Source of the DNA: Victivallales bacterium
GTDB lineage: Bacteria; Verrucomicrobiota; Lentisphaeria; Victivallales; JAUVCU01
Direction of reading: 5' to 3'
Length of the DNA stretch: 7,275 nt
Assembly (NCBI GenBank): GCA_029934175.1
Contig: JAOZMT010000030.1
Span: 1-7,275 of the forward strand
The notes under the pieces: model-generated
Databases searched by the model: none
The model's input: the letters and a program-made list of their open reading frames with translations, nothing else
Told to the model about the DNA's origin: nothing
In this document: one piece after another, positions 1 to 6,463 of the stretch
How positions within the stretch are numbered: position 1 is the stretch's first letter
How the letters are laid out: each line of letters opens with the position of its first letter
Program-made: the position numbers and the translations under genes

Positions 1-90
1 CAAAGAATTATCAAAACTTGAAAGGTCAAAGAGTTCTTTTGTCAAATTTTTTTTAATTTTTAGTTATAATTTTAGCGTTTCTGAAAAATA

Positions 91-1830
91 TTAAGATATA
101 AAAACTTGCATCTTTATTGAAGTGATTTCTTGAAAATATTGTTTTAATAAAAATAATGAGAGACTTTCACTTTGATTATTTGAAGTTAAATTTAATAAAA
201 TTTGACTCTTTGCTACATTAGGCTTAACGAATATATCAAAATATTTATTCTGTTTCATTTTTTCATGATAAGTTTGAAATTCTTCAACTGTATGAGCTTT
301 TATTAAGGCATTTTTTGCTATTTTAATAATATGTTCAATTTCTGATTTTAATTCTGATAGATTATCTTTTTTCACTTTTCTAGTCGTAAGTTTTATATAA
401 TCTTTTAATTTAACATTTTGCACATCTCGCAAAATTAAAGGTAAATCTGTAGTTCGATAAGCTTTTAAATTCTCAATATAAGCTCCACTATCAGTTATAT
501 TATAAAAGTTTTCAGTCCTTTTGTTTTTAAAATAATAACCTAAGAGTATTGCAAATTCAGCATAATCAGGCTTAGTTAAAACCTGTGGTTCCCAGTTCCC
601 TTTGATAGATATTAAATTTTCATCACATATTTTAAGGTTTTCTGCTTTTGAACTTTTTGCATAAATCGCATTTGACGATTTAAATGATAAATCTAAACCA
701 GTTATAATAATATTTTTGAATTTCATTTTGACTGCTGCATCAATCGCAAATGAAATAACTGAACCAATACTATTTAATGGCTCAAGAAAAATATTTTTAG
801 ATTCTAACCAATTATAAAGCTCTGGGTTTAAATTATTATTTGCCTTACAAAAAATAACTTTATCTTTAAATTTATCAATAATTTCTGGATGTGTATTATT
901 TGTTGCTAATAATATCATATCTCTGTTTAGTATCTCATTGGGATATTGTTTGATTGTAACTTTTTTCCCATCGGCATTTACGACAATATCAGGAATGATA
1001 TTGTTTTTCAGCAATACTTTTAGTGCTGCTCCAATTGAAAAAAGAATGAACTTATCCCTTGAATTTTTTATAATTTCAATAGTTTTTAAAAGAGATGGCC
1101 CTGCTCCTGCGATTAGTGCAGTTTTTCCTGAAAAATCATATTTTGGAAAAATATTTTGCGATTGTTGCATTTTTTGTATATTTTTAACAGTATTTGTTAC
1201 ATACTTTGCAGATAATGAATATTCTGTAACTAGATTTGTATCTTTGCGTATGATTTTGGTTTTATTTAGTAGTAGAGTAAGCAACTCTGAATGCTTAGCT
1301 TCAAGAGCTGACTTCTTCATTAATTTAGGTAGCATAAAGAATTTTACATCAATTTGATGAACTTTTTCAATTGAAGCATTATCTAGTAAAAACTTACAGT
1401 AATCATATATTATTTCATTCAGATCACTTGATACAAAAAATTTAATATTAACAGAACTTTCAGATAAATAAGATAAATCGCACAAGTCGCAAAGATTTTT
1501 CAAATGCCCTGGTTCTGTATCAATTACGATTAGAGTATTTTTTTTTGATAATCTACTCAATAATTCTTTAATATGATATAAACCAGCGAGCCCATTTACG
1601 GTAACTATTGTATCTTCTGATATAATGGTAGAATCTATCCAATTATCAACAATTCTTTGTGCTTCTTGTTCAGGATACCTCTTACTATGTATTTTATTGT
1701 TATCAACAGAAACATTAAAATCATCATCAATACTATAAAGAGTATTGACAGATGATTCTTTTTCCAAATTTAATAAAGTCAATTCGGAAGCAATGCCTTT
1801 TAGACTTTTTAAATTTTGAAAATAATTCAC
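91..1830 (-). CDS. DUF115 / Maf-like protein, probable motility-associated (flagellin) glycosyltransferase
   Basis: This 579-residue protein carries the core of the DUF115 (MAF_flag10, 6-hydroxymethylpterin pyrophosphokinase MptE-like) family at about residues 220-400. Visible marks are the nucleotide-binding-like loop AGAGPSL (241-247), the strand VVNADG (283-288) and TGLDLSF (377-383). The N-terminal 200 residues and the lysine-rich C-terminal helical part fit the layout of bacterial Maf proteins, which are linked to adding nonulosonic acids such as pseudaminic or legionaminic acid to flagellin in the cytoplasm. There is no signal peptide or membrane segment. The start is GTG, and its G is the last base of the alaS stop codon (TAGTG), so translation is probably coupled to alaS; there is no clear ribosome-binding site close to it. 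No flagellin or sugar-synthesis gene is in the window, so the acceptor is unknown. Family membership is fairly sure; the substrate is inference. Confidence 0.85.
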   Translation of the reverse strand: MNYFQNLKSLKGIASELTLLNLEKESSVNTLYSIDDDFNVSVDNNKIHSKRYPEQEAQRIVDNWIDSTIISEDTIVTVNGLAGLYHIKELLSRLSKKNTLIVIDTEPGHLKNLCDLCDLSYLSESSVNIKFFVSSDLNEIIYDYCKFLLDNASIEKVHQIDVKFFMLPKLMKKSALEAKHSELLTLLLNKTKIIRKDTNLVTEYSLSAKYVTNTVKNIQKMQQSQNIFPKYDFSGKTALIAGAGPSLLKTIEIIKNSRDKFILFSIGAALKVLLKNNIIPDIVVNADGKKVTIKQYPNEILNRDMILLATNNTHPEIIDKFKDKVIFCKANNNLNPELYNWLESKNIFLEPLNSIGSVISFAIDAAVKMKFKNIIITGLDLSFKSSNAIYAKSSKAENLKICDENLISIKGNWEPQVLTKPDYAEFAILLGYYFKNKRTENFYNITDSGAYIENLKAYRTTDLPLILRDVQNVKLKDYIKLTTRKVKKDNLSELKSEIEHIIKIAKNALIKAHTVEEFQTYHEKMKQNKYFDIFVKPNVAKSQILLNLTSNNQSESLSLFLLKQYFQEITSIKMQVFIS

Positions 1831-3608
1831 TATTTTAAACCAATCAAACCCTTTATGCGTCGAACACCACGACTAGAACTCTCTTCTTTTTTAATTTTAA
1901 AGCTAATTAATTCTCCTGTATTTTCTGAATGAGGGCCTCCACAAATTTCTTTGCTAAAGTCTCCGATTGAATAAACTTTAACCACCTCATCATATTTATC
2001 TCCAAAAAGACCTATTGCTCCCTGATTCTTAGCTTCTTCAACAGACATTTCCTCACAAGTAACAACAAGATTCTCTGCAATTTTATCGTTTACAATTTTT
2101 GTAACTTCAGCCTTTTGTTCTGGAGTCATTTTTTCTGGATGAGAAAAGTCAAAACGCAATCTCTCAGCAGTTATATTTGAACCTTTTTGAGCTACATGGT
2201 CTCCTAAAACTTCTCTAAGTGCCTGATGCAATATATGAGTTGCAGTATGAAGAGCTGATGTGGCTTTAGAATTATCAGCAAGTCCACCTTTAAATTTTTT
2301 CTCAGCTCCTTTTCTAGATAATTCTTGATGTTTTTTATATGCTTTTTCATATCCTTTTATATCAACTTCAAATCCTTTTTCTTGTGCCATTTCAATTGTT
2401 AACTCTAGAGGAAAACCATAAGTCTCATAAAGATAAAATGCCTTTTTACCACTAACAACTTTTTTCTGAATATGTGCAGGAACTTTTTCTATAAGCTTTT
2501 CAAACTCTCTTGTCCCTTTTTCTAATGTCTGCTGAAATTGCTTTTCTTCAACATCAAATTCTTCTAAAATTTTATCTGCATTTCTACTTAATTCTTTATA
2601 GACATCTGAATACTCATCTATCACAACTTGTGCCATTTTTGTTGTCCAAATCTCTGAAATATCAAGTTTTTTACCTTCACGAATAGCTCTACGGATAAGT
2701 CGTCTTAAAACATAAGCTTGATCAACATTACCTGGAACAATTCCATCTCCCATCATAAATGTTGCAGTTCTTAAATGTTCAACAATTATTCTCTCTGAAT
2801 CATTTCTAGATTTAGGGGTATCAACTCCTCTTATTTCATCAAGTTTTTCAAATAGAGGGATAAATAATTCTGTATCATAACAGCTAGCTTTTCCTTGTAA
2901 AATAGCTGTAACTCGCTCTAATCCCATTCCTGTATCAACATTTTTTTGTGCAAGAGGTTCAAAATTCCCATCTTCTGTTTTATTATATTGCATAAAAACA
3001 TCATTCCAAATTTCAACCCATAGTTTATTATTTGGGTCATAATCTTTAGGAGCATCTCCTTCTCCTGTCCAATAGAACATTTCAGTATCAGGTCCACATG
3101 GACCTGTCAATCCTGCAGGACCCCACCAATTATCCTTTTTGCCTAATTTTGCAATTCGAGAAACTGGCATTCCAAGTTCTCGCCAAATATTATATGCTTC
3201 TTCATCAAAAGGAGCGTCATCATCTCCAGCAAATACAGTTACTGCTAAATTATCAAGTGAAAAGTTTAGGTATTCTGGGCTAGTTAAAAATTCAAAACTA
3301 TATTTTATAGCATCTTCTTTAAAGTATTCTCCAAGTGACCAATTTCCAAGCATCTCAAAAAATGTCAAATGCACAGGATCTCCAACTTCTTCAATATCTC
3401 CTGTTCTAACACATTTTTGTGCACTTACAAGTTTTGTTCCTGAAGGATGTTTTTCTCCTAATAAATATGAAATAAGAGGGTGCATTCCTGCTGTTGTAAA
3501 GAGAACGGTAGGGTCATTTTCTGGCACTAATGGTGCACTTTTTATTTCTTTATGATTTTTACTAGTAAAAAATTCGATATACTTTTTTCTTAATTCTTTT
3601 GCTTTCAT
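1830..3608 (-). CDS. alaS: Alanine--tRNA ligase, short form lacking the C-terminal domain
   Basis: Cytoplasmic enzyme that activates alanine with ATP and charges tRNA-Ala. The class II catalytic domain fills the N-terminal part: CVRTGDIEEVGD (66-77), FFEMLGNWSLGEYFK (83-97), the GPAGLTGPCGPD loop (163-174) and motif 3 VDTGMGLERV (224-233). The tRNA-recognition helices follow. The editing domain, which hydrolyses Ser- and Gly-tRNA-Ala, keeps a full zinc site: H454 and H458 (HTATH) with C556 and H560 (CGGPH). The protein ends at 592, just after GVRRIKG, whereas most bacterial AlaS are about 870 residues and continue into an oligomerisation coiled coil and a DHHA1-type domain. The end is a clean TAG directly followed by the next gene, with no frameshift remnant. 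The ATG start is supported by AGGGA about 8 bases upstream and by MKAKELRKKYIEFF, the normal family N-terminus. It is first in a minus-strand operon with the DUF115 gene. Confidence 0.96.
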   Translation of the reverse strand: MKAKELRKKYIEFFTSKNHKEIKSAPLVPENDPTVLFTTAGMHPLISYLLGEKHPSGTKLVSAQKCVRTGDIEEVGDPVHLTFFEMLGNWSLGEYFKEDAIKYSFEFLTSPEYLNFSLDNLAVTVFAGDDDAPFDEEAYNIWRELGMPVSRIAKLGKKDNWWGPAGLTGPCGPDTEMFYWTGEGDAPKDYDPNNKLWVEIWNDVFMQYNKTEDGNFEPLAQKNVDTGMGLERVTAILQGKASCYDTELFIPLFEKLDEIRGVDTPKSRNDSERIIVEHLRTATFMMGDGIVPGNVDQAYVLRRLIRRAIREGKKLDISEIWTTKMAQVVIDEYSDVYKELSRNADKILEEFDVEEKQFQQTLEKGTREFEKLIEKVPAHIQKKVVSGKKAFYLYETYGFPLELTIEMAQEKGFEVDIKGYEKAYKKHQELSRKGAEKKFKGGLADNSKATSALHTATHILHQALREVLGDHVAQKGSNITAERLRFDFSHPEKMTPEQKAEVTKIVNDKIAENLVVTCEEMSVEEAKNQGAIGLFGDKYDEVVKVYSIGDFSKEICGGPHSENTGELISFKIKKEESSSRGVRRIKGLIGLK

Positions 3609-3655
3609 TTTTATATTTCCCTATATAATTTAGTAATTTTTAAATTGATATAAAT

Positions 3656-3683
3656 AATATACTCATTATATTTATATTTTCAA
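3656..3683 (-). promoter_or_regulatory. Probable sigma-70-type promoter of alaS
   Basis: Read on the minus strand, TTGAAA (3683-3678) is followed after 16 bases by TATATT (3661-3656), close to the TTGACA and TATAAT consensus. Transcription would begin about 40 bases before the alaS ATG. That short leader carries the AGGGA ribosome-binding site and no room for a T-box. In sequence this AT-rich, chance matches are common, so this is a prediction only. Confidence 0.4.
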
Positions 3684-3771
3684 GAAAAAGAATAGGAATA
3701 TCAGTGGAAAAGAATCAAACTCTTAAAAATATAGGATATAAAAATCATTCTTGTTAAGCAGAATAATTATT

Positions 3772-3826
3772 GGCGTTGTTTTTAATCCTGTCAAAACAAT
3801 TGTTGGACGGCATTAAAAACAACGCC
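3772..3826. repeat. 55-base inverted repeat with perfect 15-bp arms
   Basis: The left arm GGCGTTGTTTTTAAT (3772-3786) is the exact reverse complement of the right arm ATTAAAAACAACGCC (3812-3826). The 25-base centre can extend the stem: after a C/C mismatch, 3788-3792 pairs with 3806-3810 (one G-T pair), and the tip contains the palindrome AACAATTGTT (3795-3804). The outer ends are richer in G and C than the surroundings. There is no T-run of terminator type directly after either arm, and no upstream gene reads into it from either side. It could be a copy of a dispersed palindromic repeat, a tiny element with terminal inverted repeats, a protein-binding site or part of a small RNA. No target-site duplication is obvious. 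Confidence 0.75.
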
Positions 3827-3916
3827 TTTGTAAACTCGTTACACAACTTAATACCCTAAAATTTTAGAATTTATGTATCAGATTTAAGCAAATAAGATAA
3901 ATATTTTTAATAAAAT

Positions 3917-3944
3917 TTGATTATTTTAATTTTTTGTATATATT
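3917..3944 (+). promoter_or_regulatory. Possible promoter of the rhomboid-rnhC-pabA cluster
   Basis: TTGATT (3917-3922) and TATATT (3939-3944) are separated by 16 bases; TATTAT at 3941-3946 is an alternative -10. It would give a leader of about 60 bases that contains the hairpin at 3967-3991. The local sequence is almost entirely A and T, so similar matches occur by chance. Confidence 0.3.
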
Positions 3945-3966
3945 ATGAATATTAAAAATTAAACAT

Positions 3967-3991
3967 TATCACTGATATTTTTCAAGTGATA
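3967..3991 (+). promoter_or_regulatory. Hairpin just upstream of the rhomboid gene
   Basis: TATCACT (3967-3973) pairs with AGTGATA (3985-3991) around an 11-base AT-rich loop, ending 20 bases before the annotated start. Its right arm shares bases with one arm of a larger 12-bp inverted repeat, TTTTTTGTATAT (3930-3941) with ATATACAAAAAA (3989-4000), so the two structures cannot form together in one RNA. It may be an operator on DNA or a leader structure in RNA; either role is inference. Confidence 0.35.
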
Positions 3992-4011
3992 TACAAAAAA
4001 TCAATAATAAA

Positions 4012-4842
4012 ATGCTTAATAATAGAGATTATATGAGAGGAAATAGACCTCCAATGAATGGTGAGTCTAGTAGTAATAAATATATTTACATAATAATTGC
4101 AATAAATATTTTTTTCTTTATAATAGGAAATAAAAATATGAATTTTCAATTTGGCTTGAAATCTAATGTTTTGAGTGATATGAAAATTTGGACTTTTGTA
4201 TCATATATGTTTATTCATGGTGATTTTTTCCATTTAGCTTTTAATATGTGGTCTTTAAATCTATTTGGAAAAGTTGTTTTACCTGAATTAAAAGCTAATA
4301 AATTCTTTAATTTGTTTTTTTTAAGTGGTATTTTTGGTGCTGTTTTTTGGTTGTTTTTTAATTCAAGTGAAAATGTTACATCTTTTCTAATTGGTGCAAG
4401 TGGTGGCGTGTCTGGAGTTATGCTTGCTGCGGCAATGATACAGCCTAATATGCGTATTTTACTACTGTTTTTCCCTCAACCTATTAAATTAAAAACTTTA
4501 ATGATGGTTTTAGCTGTATATGAAATATTTAGTGGAATGTTCCCTGCAGATAATGTTGCACATTCCGCACATTTAGGAGGTTTTATCGTAGGTTATATTT
4601 ATATAAAATTTGTTTATGATGGAATTCTATGGGATCCTTTAGAATTTTTATTCAAAAAACAACCAAAATCTAAGGTTAAAATGCCAAAAGGTTGGTCTAT
4701 GACAAGTAATCCTGCAAGCGATGAGGTTACACAAGCTGAGCTTGATACATTACTTGATAAGATTTCAGGAAGCGGAATTAATAGTTTAACGGATACTGAA
4801 ATGACTAAGCTTAAAAAAGCTAGAGAACAAATGCAATCATAG
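4012..4842 (+). CDS. Rhomboid family intramembrane serine protease
   Basis: Inner-membrane protease expected to cut membrane-anchored substrates within the lipid bilayer. About six hydrophobic segments lie between residues 23 and 203. The family signature is complete: H69, H74 and N78 (HGDFFHLAFN), catalytic S130 in GASGGVSG (128-135), and catalytic H187 in AHSAHLGG (184-190), matching the spacing in E. coli GlpG. A polar C-terminal tail of about 70 residues ends in a helical segment (ELDTLLDKISGSGINSLT, from 243) that resembles the DUF6576 tail found on some rhomboids. The start is uncertain: the first ATG has no ribosome-binding site, and M8 (4033) or M15 (4054) are possible; all lie before the first membrane segment. 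It is first in a plus-strand cluster, 9 bases before rnhC, and its TAG stop overlaps the rnhC ribosome-binding site. The substrate is unknown. Confidence 0.94.
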   Translation: MLNNRDYMRGNRPPMNGESSSNKYIYIIIAINIFFFIIGNKNMNFQFGLKSNVLSDMKIWTFVSYMFIHGDFFHLAFNMWSLNLFGKVVLPELKANKFFNLFFLSGIFGAVFWLFFNSSENVTSFLIGASGGVSGVMLAAAMIQPNMRILLLFFPQPIKLKTLMMVLAVYEIFSGMFPADNVAHSAHLGGFIVGYIYIKFVYDGILWDPLEFLFKKQPKSKVKMPKGWSMTSNPASDEVTQAELDTLLDKISGSGINSLTDTEMTKLKKAREQMQS

Positions 4843-4851
4843 GAATATATT

Positions 4852-5811
4852 ATGTCAGAAAAAAAAGTAACAAATTATGTTGTAAAACTAACAAAAGAAC
4901 AAATCAAGAAATTAGAAAATATTTTACTTGATCGTGGTTGGGATATTTCATCTTTCCAATATGCATATTGGAGGGCAATGAAAGATAAGACTACAATAGT
5001 TGCTTATAATAGTGGAAAAGTGACAATTCAAGGAAGAGGAACAGAAGAGTTTATAACATTTACTCTTGAACCAGAAATAACAAAAGAAGTTAAATTTGGA
5101 TATGAAGCTGAAGAAAAAAGTTCAAAGAGTATAAATAATACAAATATATTACCATTGCCACACGCTGGGATTGATGAAAGTGGAAAGGGTGATTTTTTTG
5201 GACCGTTAGTCATTGCTTGTGCGTATGTCGACGAAACTGATGAATTAGCATTACAAAAACTTGGTGTTCAGGATTCTAAAAATATAAAATCAGATATAAA
5301 AATGCACAAAATGTCTCTTGGTATTCGTGATATTTTATATGGGAAATATGCAATAATATCTATTGGAAATGAAGCTTATAATAAAATGTATGAAAATATT
5401 GATAATTTAAATAAATTATTAGCTTGGGGACATTCTAGGGCGTTAGAAAATCTTTTAAAAAAAGTTCCTCATTGTGATAGTGTTATTGCTGATAAATTTG
5501 GAAATAACACATTGATAAAACGAGCATTAATGGAACAAGGGAAAAAAGTGCGATTAGTGCAAGAAACAAAAGCTGAACGAGATATAGCTGTTGCAGCAGC
5601 ATCAATTCTTGCTCGTGATGAATTTGTTCAAAAATTAAAAACCTTAGGGAATTTACATAAGATGGAATTACCAAAGGGCTGTAGTCAAAAAGTTGAAAAA
5701 GTAGTTGCTCAATTATTAAAGCGAGATGGAGAGAGCAAATTTGCACAATACGCAAAACTTCACTTTAAAACATTAAATAAAGTAAAATCTAAAATAGGAT
5801 ATAAAATATGA
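4852..5811 (+). CDS. rnhC: Ribonuclease HIII
   Basis: Cytoplasmic endonuclease that cuts the RNA strand of RNA-DNA hybrids, acting on R-loops and replication primers. The N-terminal part (about residues 8-75) looks like the TBP-like substrate-binding domain (DUF3378) that sets RNase HIII apart from RNase HII. The catalytic domain begins at HAGIDESGKGDFFGPLV (104-120), whose GKGDFFGPLV run is typical of HIII. The four metal-binding acidic residues are present: D108, E109, D214 (VIADKFG) and D244 (ERDIAVAAASILAR). LPKGCS (273-278) is another family mark. The length of 319 is normal. The ATG follows AGGA at 7 bases spacing, and that site overlaps the stop codon of the rhomboid gene. Its TGA stop overlaps the next gene's ATG (ATGA), so the two are very likely translated together, although their functions are unrelated. 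Confidence 0.96.
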   Translation: MSEKKVTNYVVKLTKEQIKKLENILLDRGWDISSFQYAYWRAMKDKTTIVAYNSGKVTIQGRGTEEFITFTLEPEITKEVKFGYEAEEKSSKSINNTNILPLPHAGIDESGKGDFFGPLVIACAYVDETDELALQKLGVQDSKNIKSDIKMHKMSLGIRDILYGKYAIISIGNEAYNKMYENIDNLNKLLAWGHSRALENLLKKVPHCDSVIADKFGNNTLIKRALMEQGKKVRLVQETKAERDIAVAAASILARDEFVQKLKTLGNLHKMELPKGCSQKVEKVVAQLLKRDGESKFAQYAKLHFKTLNKVKSKIGYKI

Positions 5812-6377
5812 TTTTAATGATAGATAATTATGATTCATTCACATACAATATTGTTCAATATTTGGGAGAATTAAAGGCAGATGTTAAAGTTGTAAGAAAT
5901 GATAAAATTACAATAGATGAATTAAAACAAATGGATATTTCAAAACTTATTATATCTCCTGGTCCTTGCACACCTAGCAAAGCGGGTGTTTCTTGTGATG
6001 CTATTAGATATTTTTCGGGAAAAGTGCCAATTTTAGGTATTTGCTTGGGACATCAATCTATAGGAGAAGTTTTTGGCGGAGAAATTATAAATGCTCCTTA
6101 TCTTATGCACGGAAAAGTATCTGAGATTATCCATGATGGAACTGGTCTTTTTGCAGATATTCCTTCTCCATATATTGCAACGAGATATCATTCACTTACC
6201 ATTAATCCTAATAAATTACCAAGTCAATTAAGAGTTACAGCTAAAACGGCAGATAATATAATAATGGGAATAGAGCATAAGGAATTACCAATACACGGAG
6301 TGCAATTTCATCCTGAATCAATCTTAACAGAACATGGTCATAAGCTACTGGATAATTTTCTTAAGATAACAGAATAA
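5808..6377 (+). CDS. pabA/trpG: Aminodeoxychorismate/anthranilate synthase component II (glutamine amidotransferase)
   Basis: Class I glutamine amidotransferase subunit that frees ammonia from glutamine for a chorismate-using partner, PabB (folate) or TrpE (tryptophan). The whole domain is present: DNYDSFTYNIVQYLG (6-20), PGPCTP (51-56), the nucleophile C79 in GICLGHQ (77-83), HGK (101-103), RYHSL (126-130), and H168 with E170 in GVQFHPES (164-171). The length of 189 is typical of a free-standing subunit. Overall wording, such as PGPCTPSKAG and MGIEHKELPIHGVQFHPESI, looks more like PabA than a dedicated TrpG, but many bacteria use one dual-purpose protein. No chorismate-binding partner gene is in the window, so the pathway cannot be fixed. 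The ATG overlaps the rnhC stop by 4 bases, with AGGA 8 bases upstream inside rnhC. Confidence 0.95.
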   Translation: MILMIDNYDSFTYNIVQYLGELKADVKVVRNDKITIDELKQMDISKLIISPGPCTPSKAGVSCDAIRYFSGKVPILGICLGHQSIGEVFGGEIINAPYLMHGKVSEIIHDGTGLFADIPSPYIATRYHSLTINPNKLPSQLRVTAKTADNIIMGIEHKELPIHGVQFHPESILTEHGHKLLDNFLKITE

Positions 6378-6405
6378 TTTTAAATAAGTAAAAAATATCC
6401 TAATC

Positions 6406-6436
6406 ATTTGCATATTTCGCAAATTTGTGCTATTGT
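6406..6436 (+). promoter_or_regulatory. Possible promoter with overlapping inverted repeat before the AAA-ATPase gene
   Basis: TTGCAT (6408-6413) and TATTGT (6431-6436) lie 17 bases apart, a fair sigma-70-type match, about 28 bases before the start at 6464. The inverted repeat ATTTGC (6406-6411) with GCAAAT (6419-6424) covers the -35 and part of the spacer, an arrangement that could serve as a repressor site. The same repeat could also be a weak 3' hairpin of the preceding gene, but no T-run follows it, so a terminator is unlikely. Confidence 0.3.
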
Positions 6437-6463
6437 ATCATGAAAAATTTATGGAGATAATTA

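Larger units (their letters stand above)
3609..4011. other. Non-coding region between divergent genes
   Basis: No convincing gene lies in these 403 bases, and no reading frame has both a ribosome-binding site and a protein-like sequence. The region separates alaS (leftward) from the rhomboid gene (rightward). It holds, from left to right, a probable alaS promoter, an unassigned AT-rich stretch to about 3770, a 55-base perfect-armed inverted repeat, a tiny hairpin TGTAA/TTACA (3828-3842), a second unassigned stretch to about 3915, and a possible promoter and structured leader for the rhomboid gene. No tRNA, T-box or known riboswitch core is seen. Confidence 0.8.

Noticed and set aside
18..60. 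Terminator-like T-run after AAAGAGTTCTTT
   Set aside because: The stem is only about 4 bp and the T-run reads in the direction opposite to the minus-strand genes, with no plus-strand gene before it.
188..204. Sequence like TTTAATAAAATTTGA also seen near 3907-3920
   Set aside because: One copy is coding sequence and the other is AT-rich spacer; low complexity explains the match.
938..1357. Plus-strand open frame opposite the DUF115 gene
   Set aside because: It is a shadow of the well-supported minus-strand gene; its translation has no recognisable domain and it has no ribosome-binding site.
3098..3555. Two plus-strand open frames opposite alaS
   Set aside because: They lie fully within alaS, whose motifs are unmistakable; both are by-products of codon bias.
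3609..3700. T-box leader for alaS
   Set aside because: The GGGTGGNACCGCG-type core is absent on the minus strand, and the predicted leader of about 40 bases is too short.
3731..3743. 13-base sequence ATAGGATATAAAA repeated at 5794-5806
   Set aside because: The second copy encodes the end of RNase HIII and the pabA ribosome-binding site; the first has no start codon after it. A chance match is likely in AT-rich DNA.
3772..3826. Integron attC site
   Set aside because: Arms resemble attC folding only superficially; GTTRRRY and RYYYAAC are not found at the ends in the right orientation, and no integrase is seen.
3772..3826. Rho-independent terminator
   Set aside because: Both flanking genes are transcribed away from it, and no continuous T-run follows either arm.
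5028..5755. Two minus-strand open frames opposite rnhC
   Set aside because: They overlap the catalytic part of RNase HIII and show no family features.
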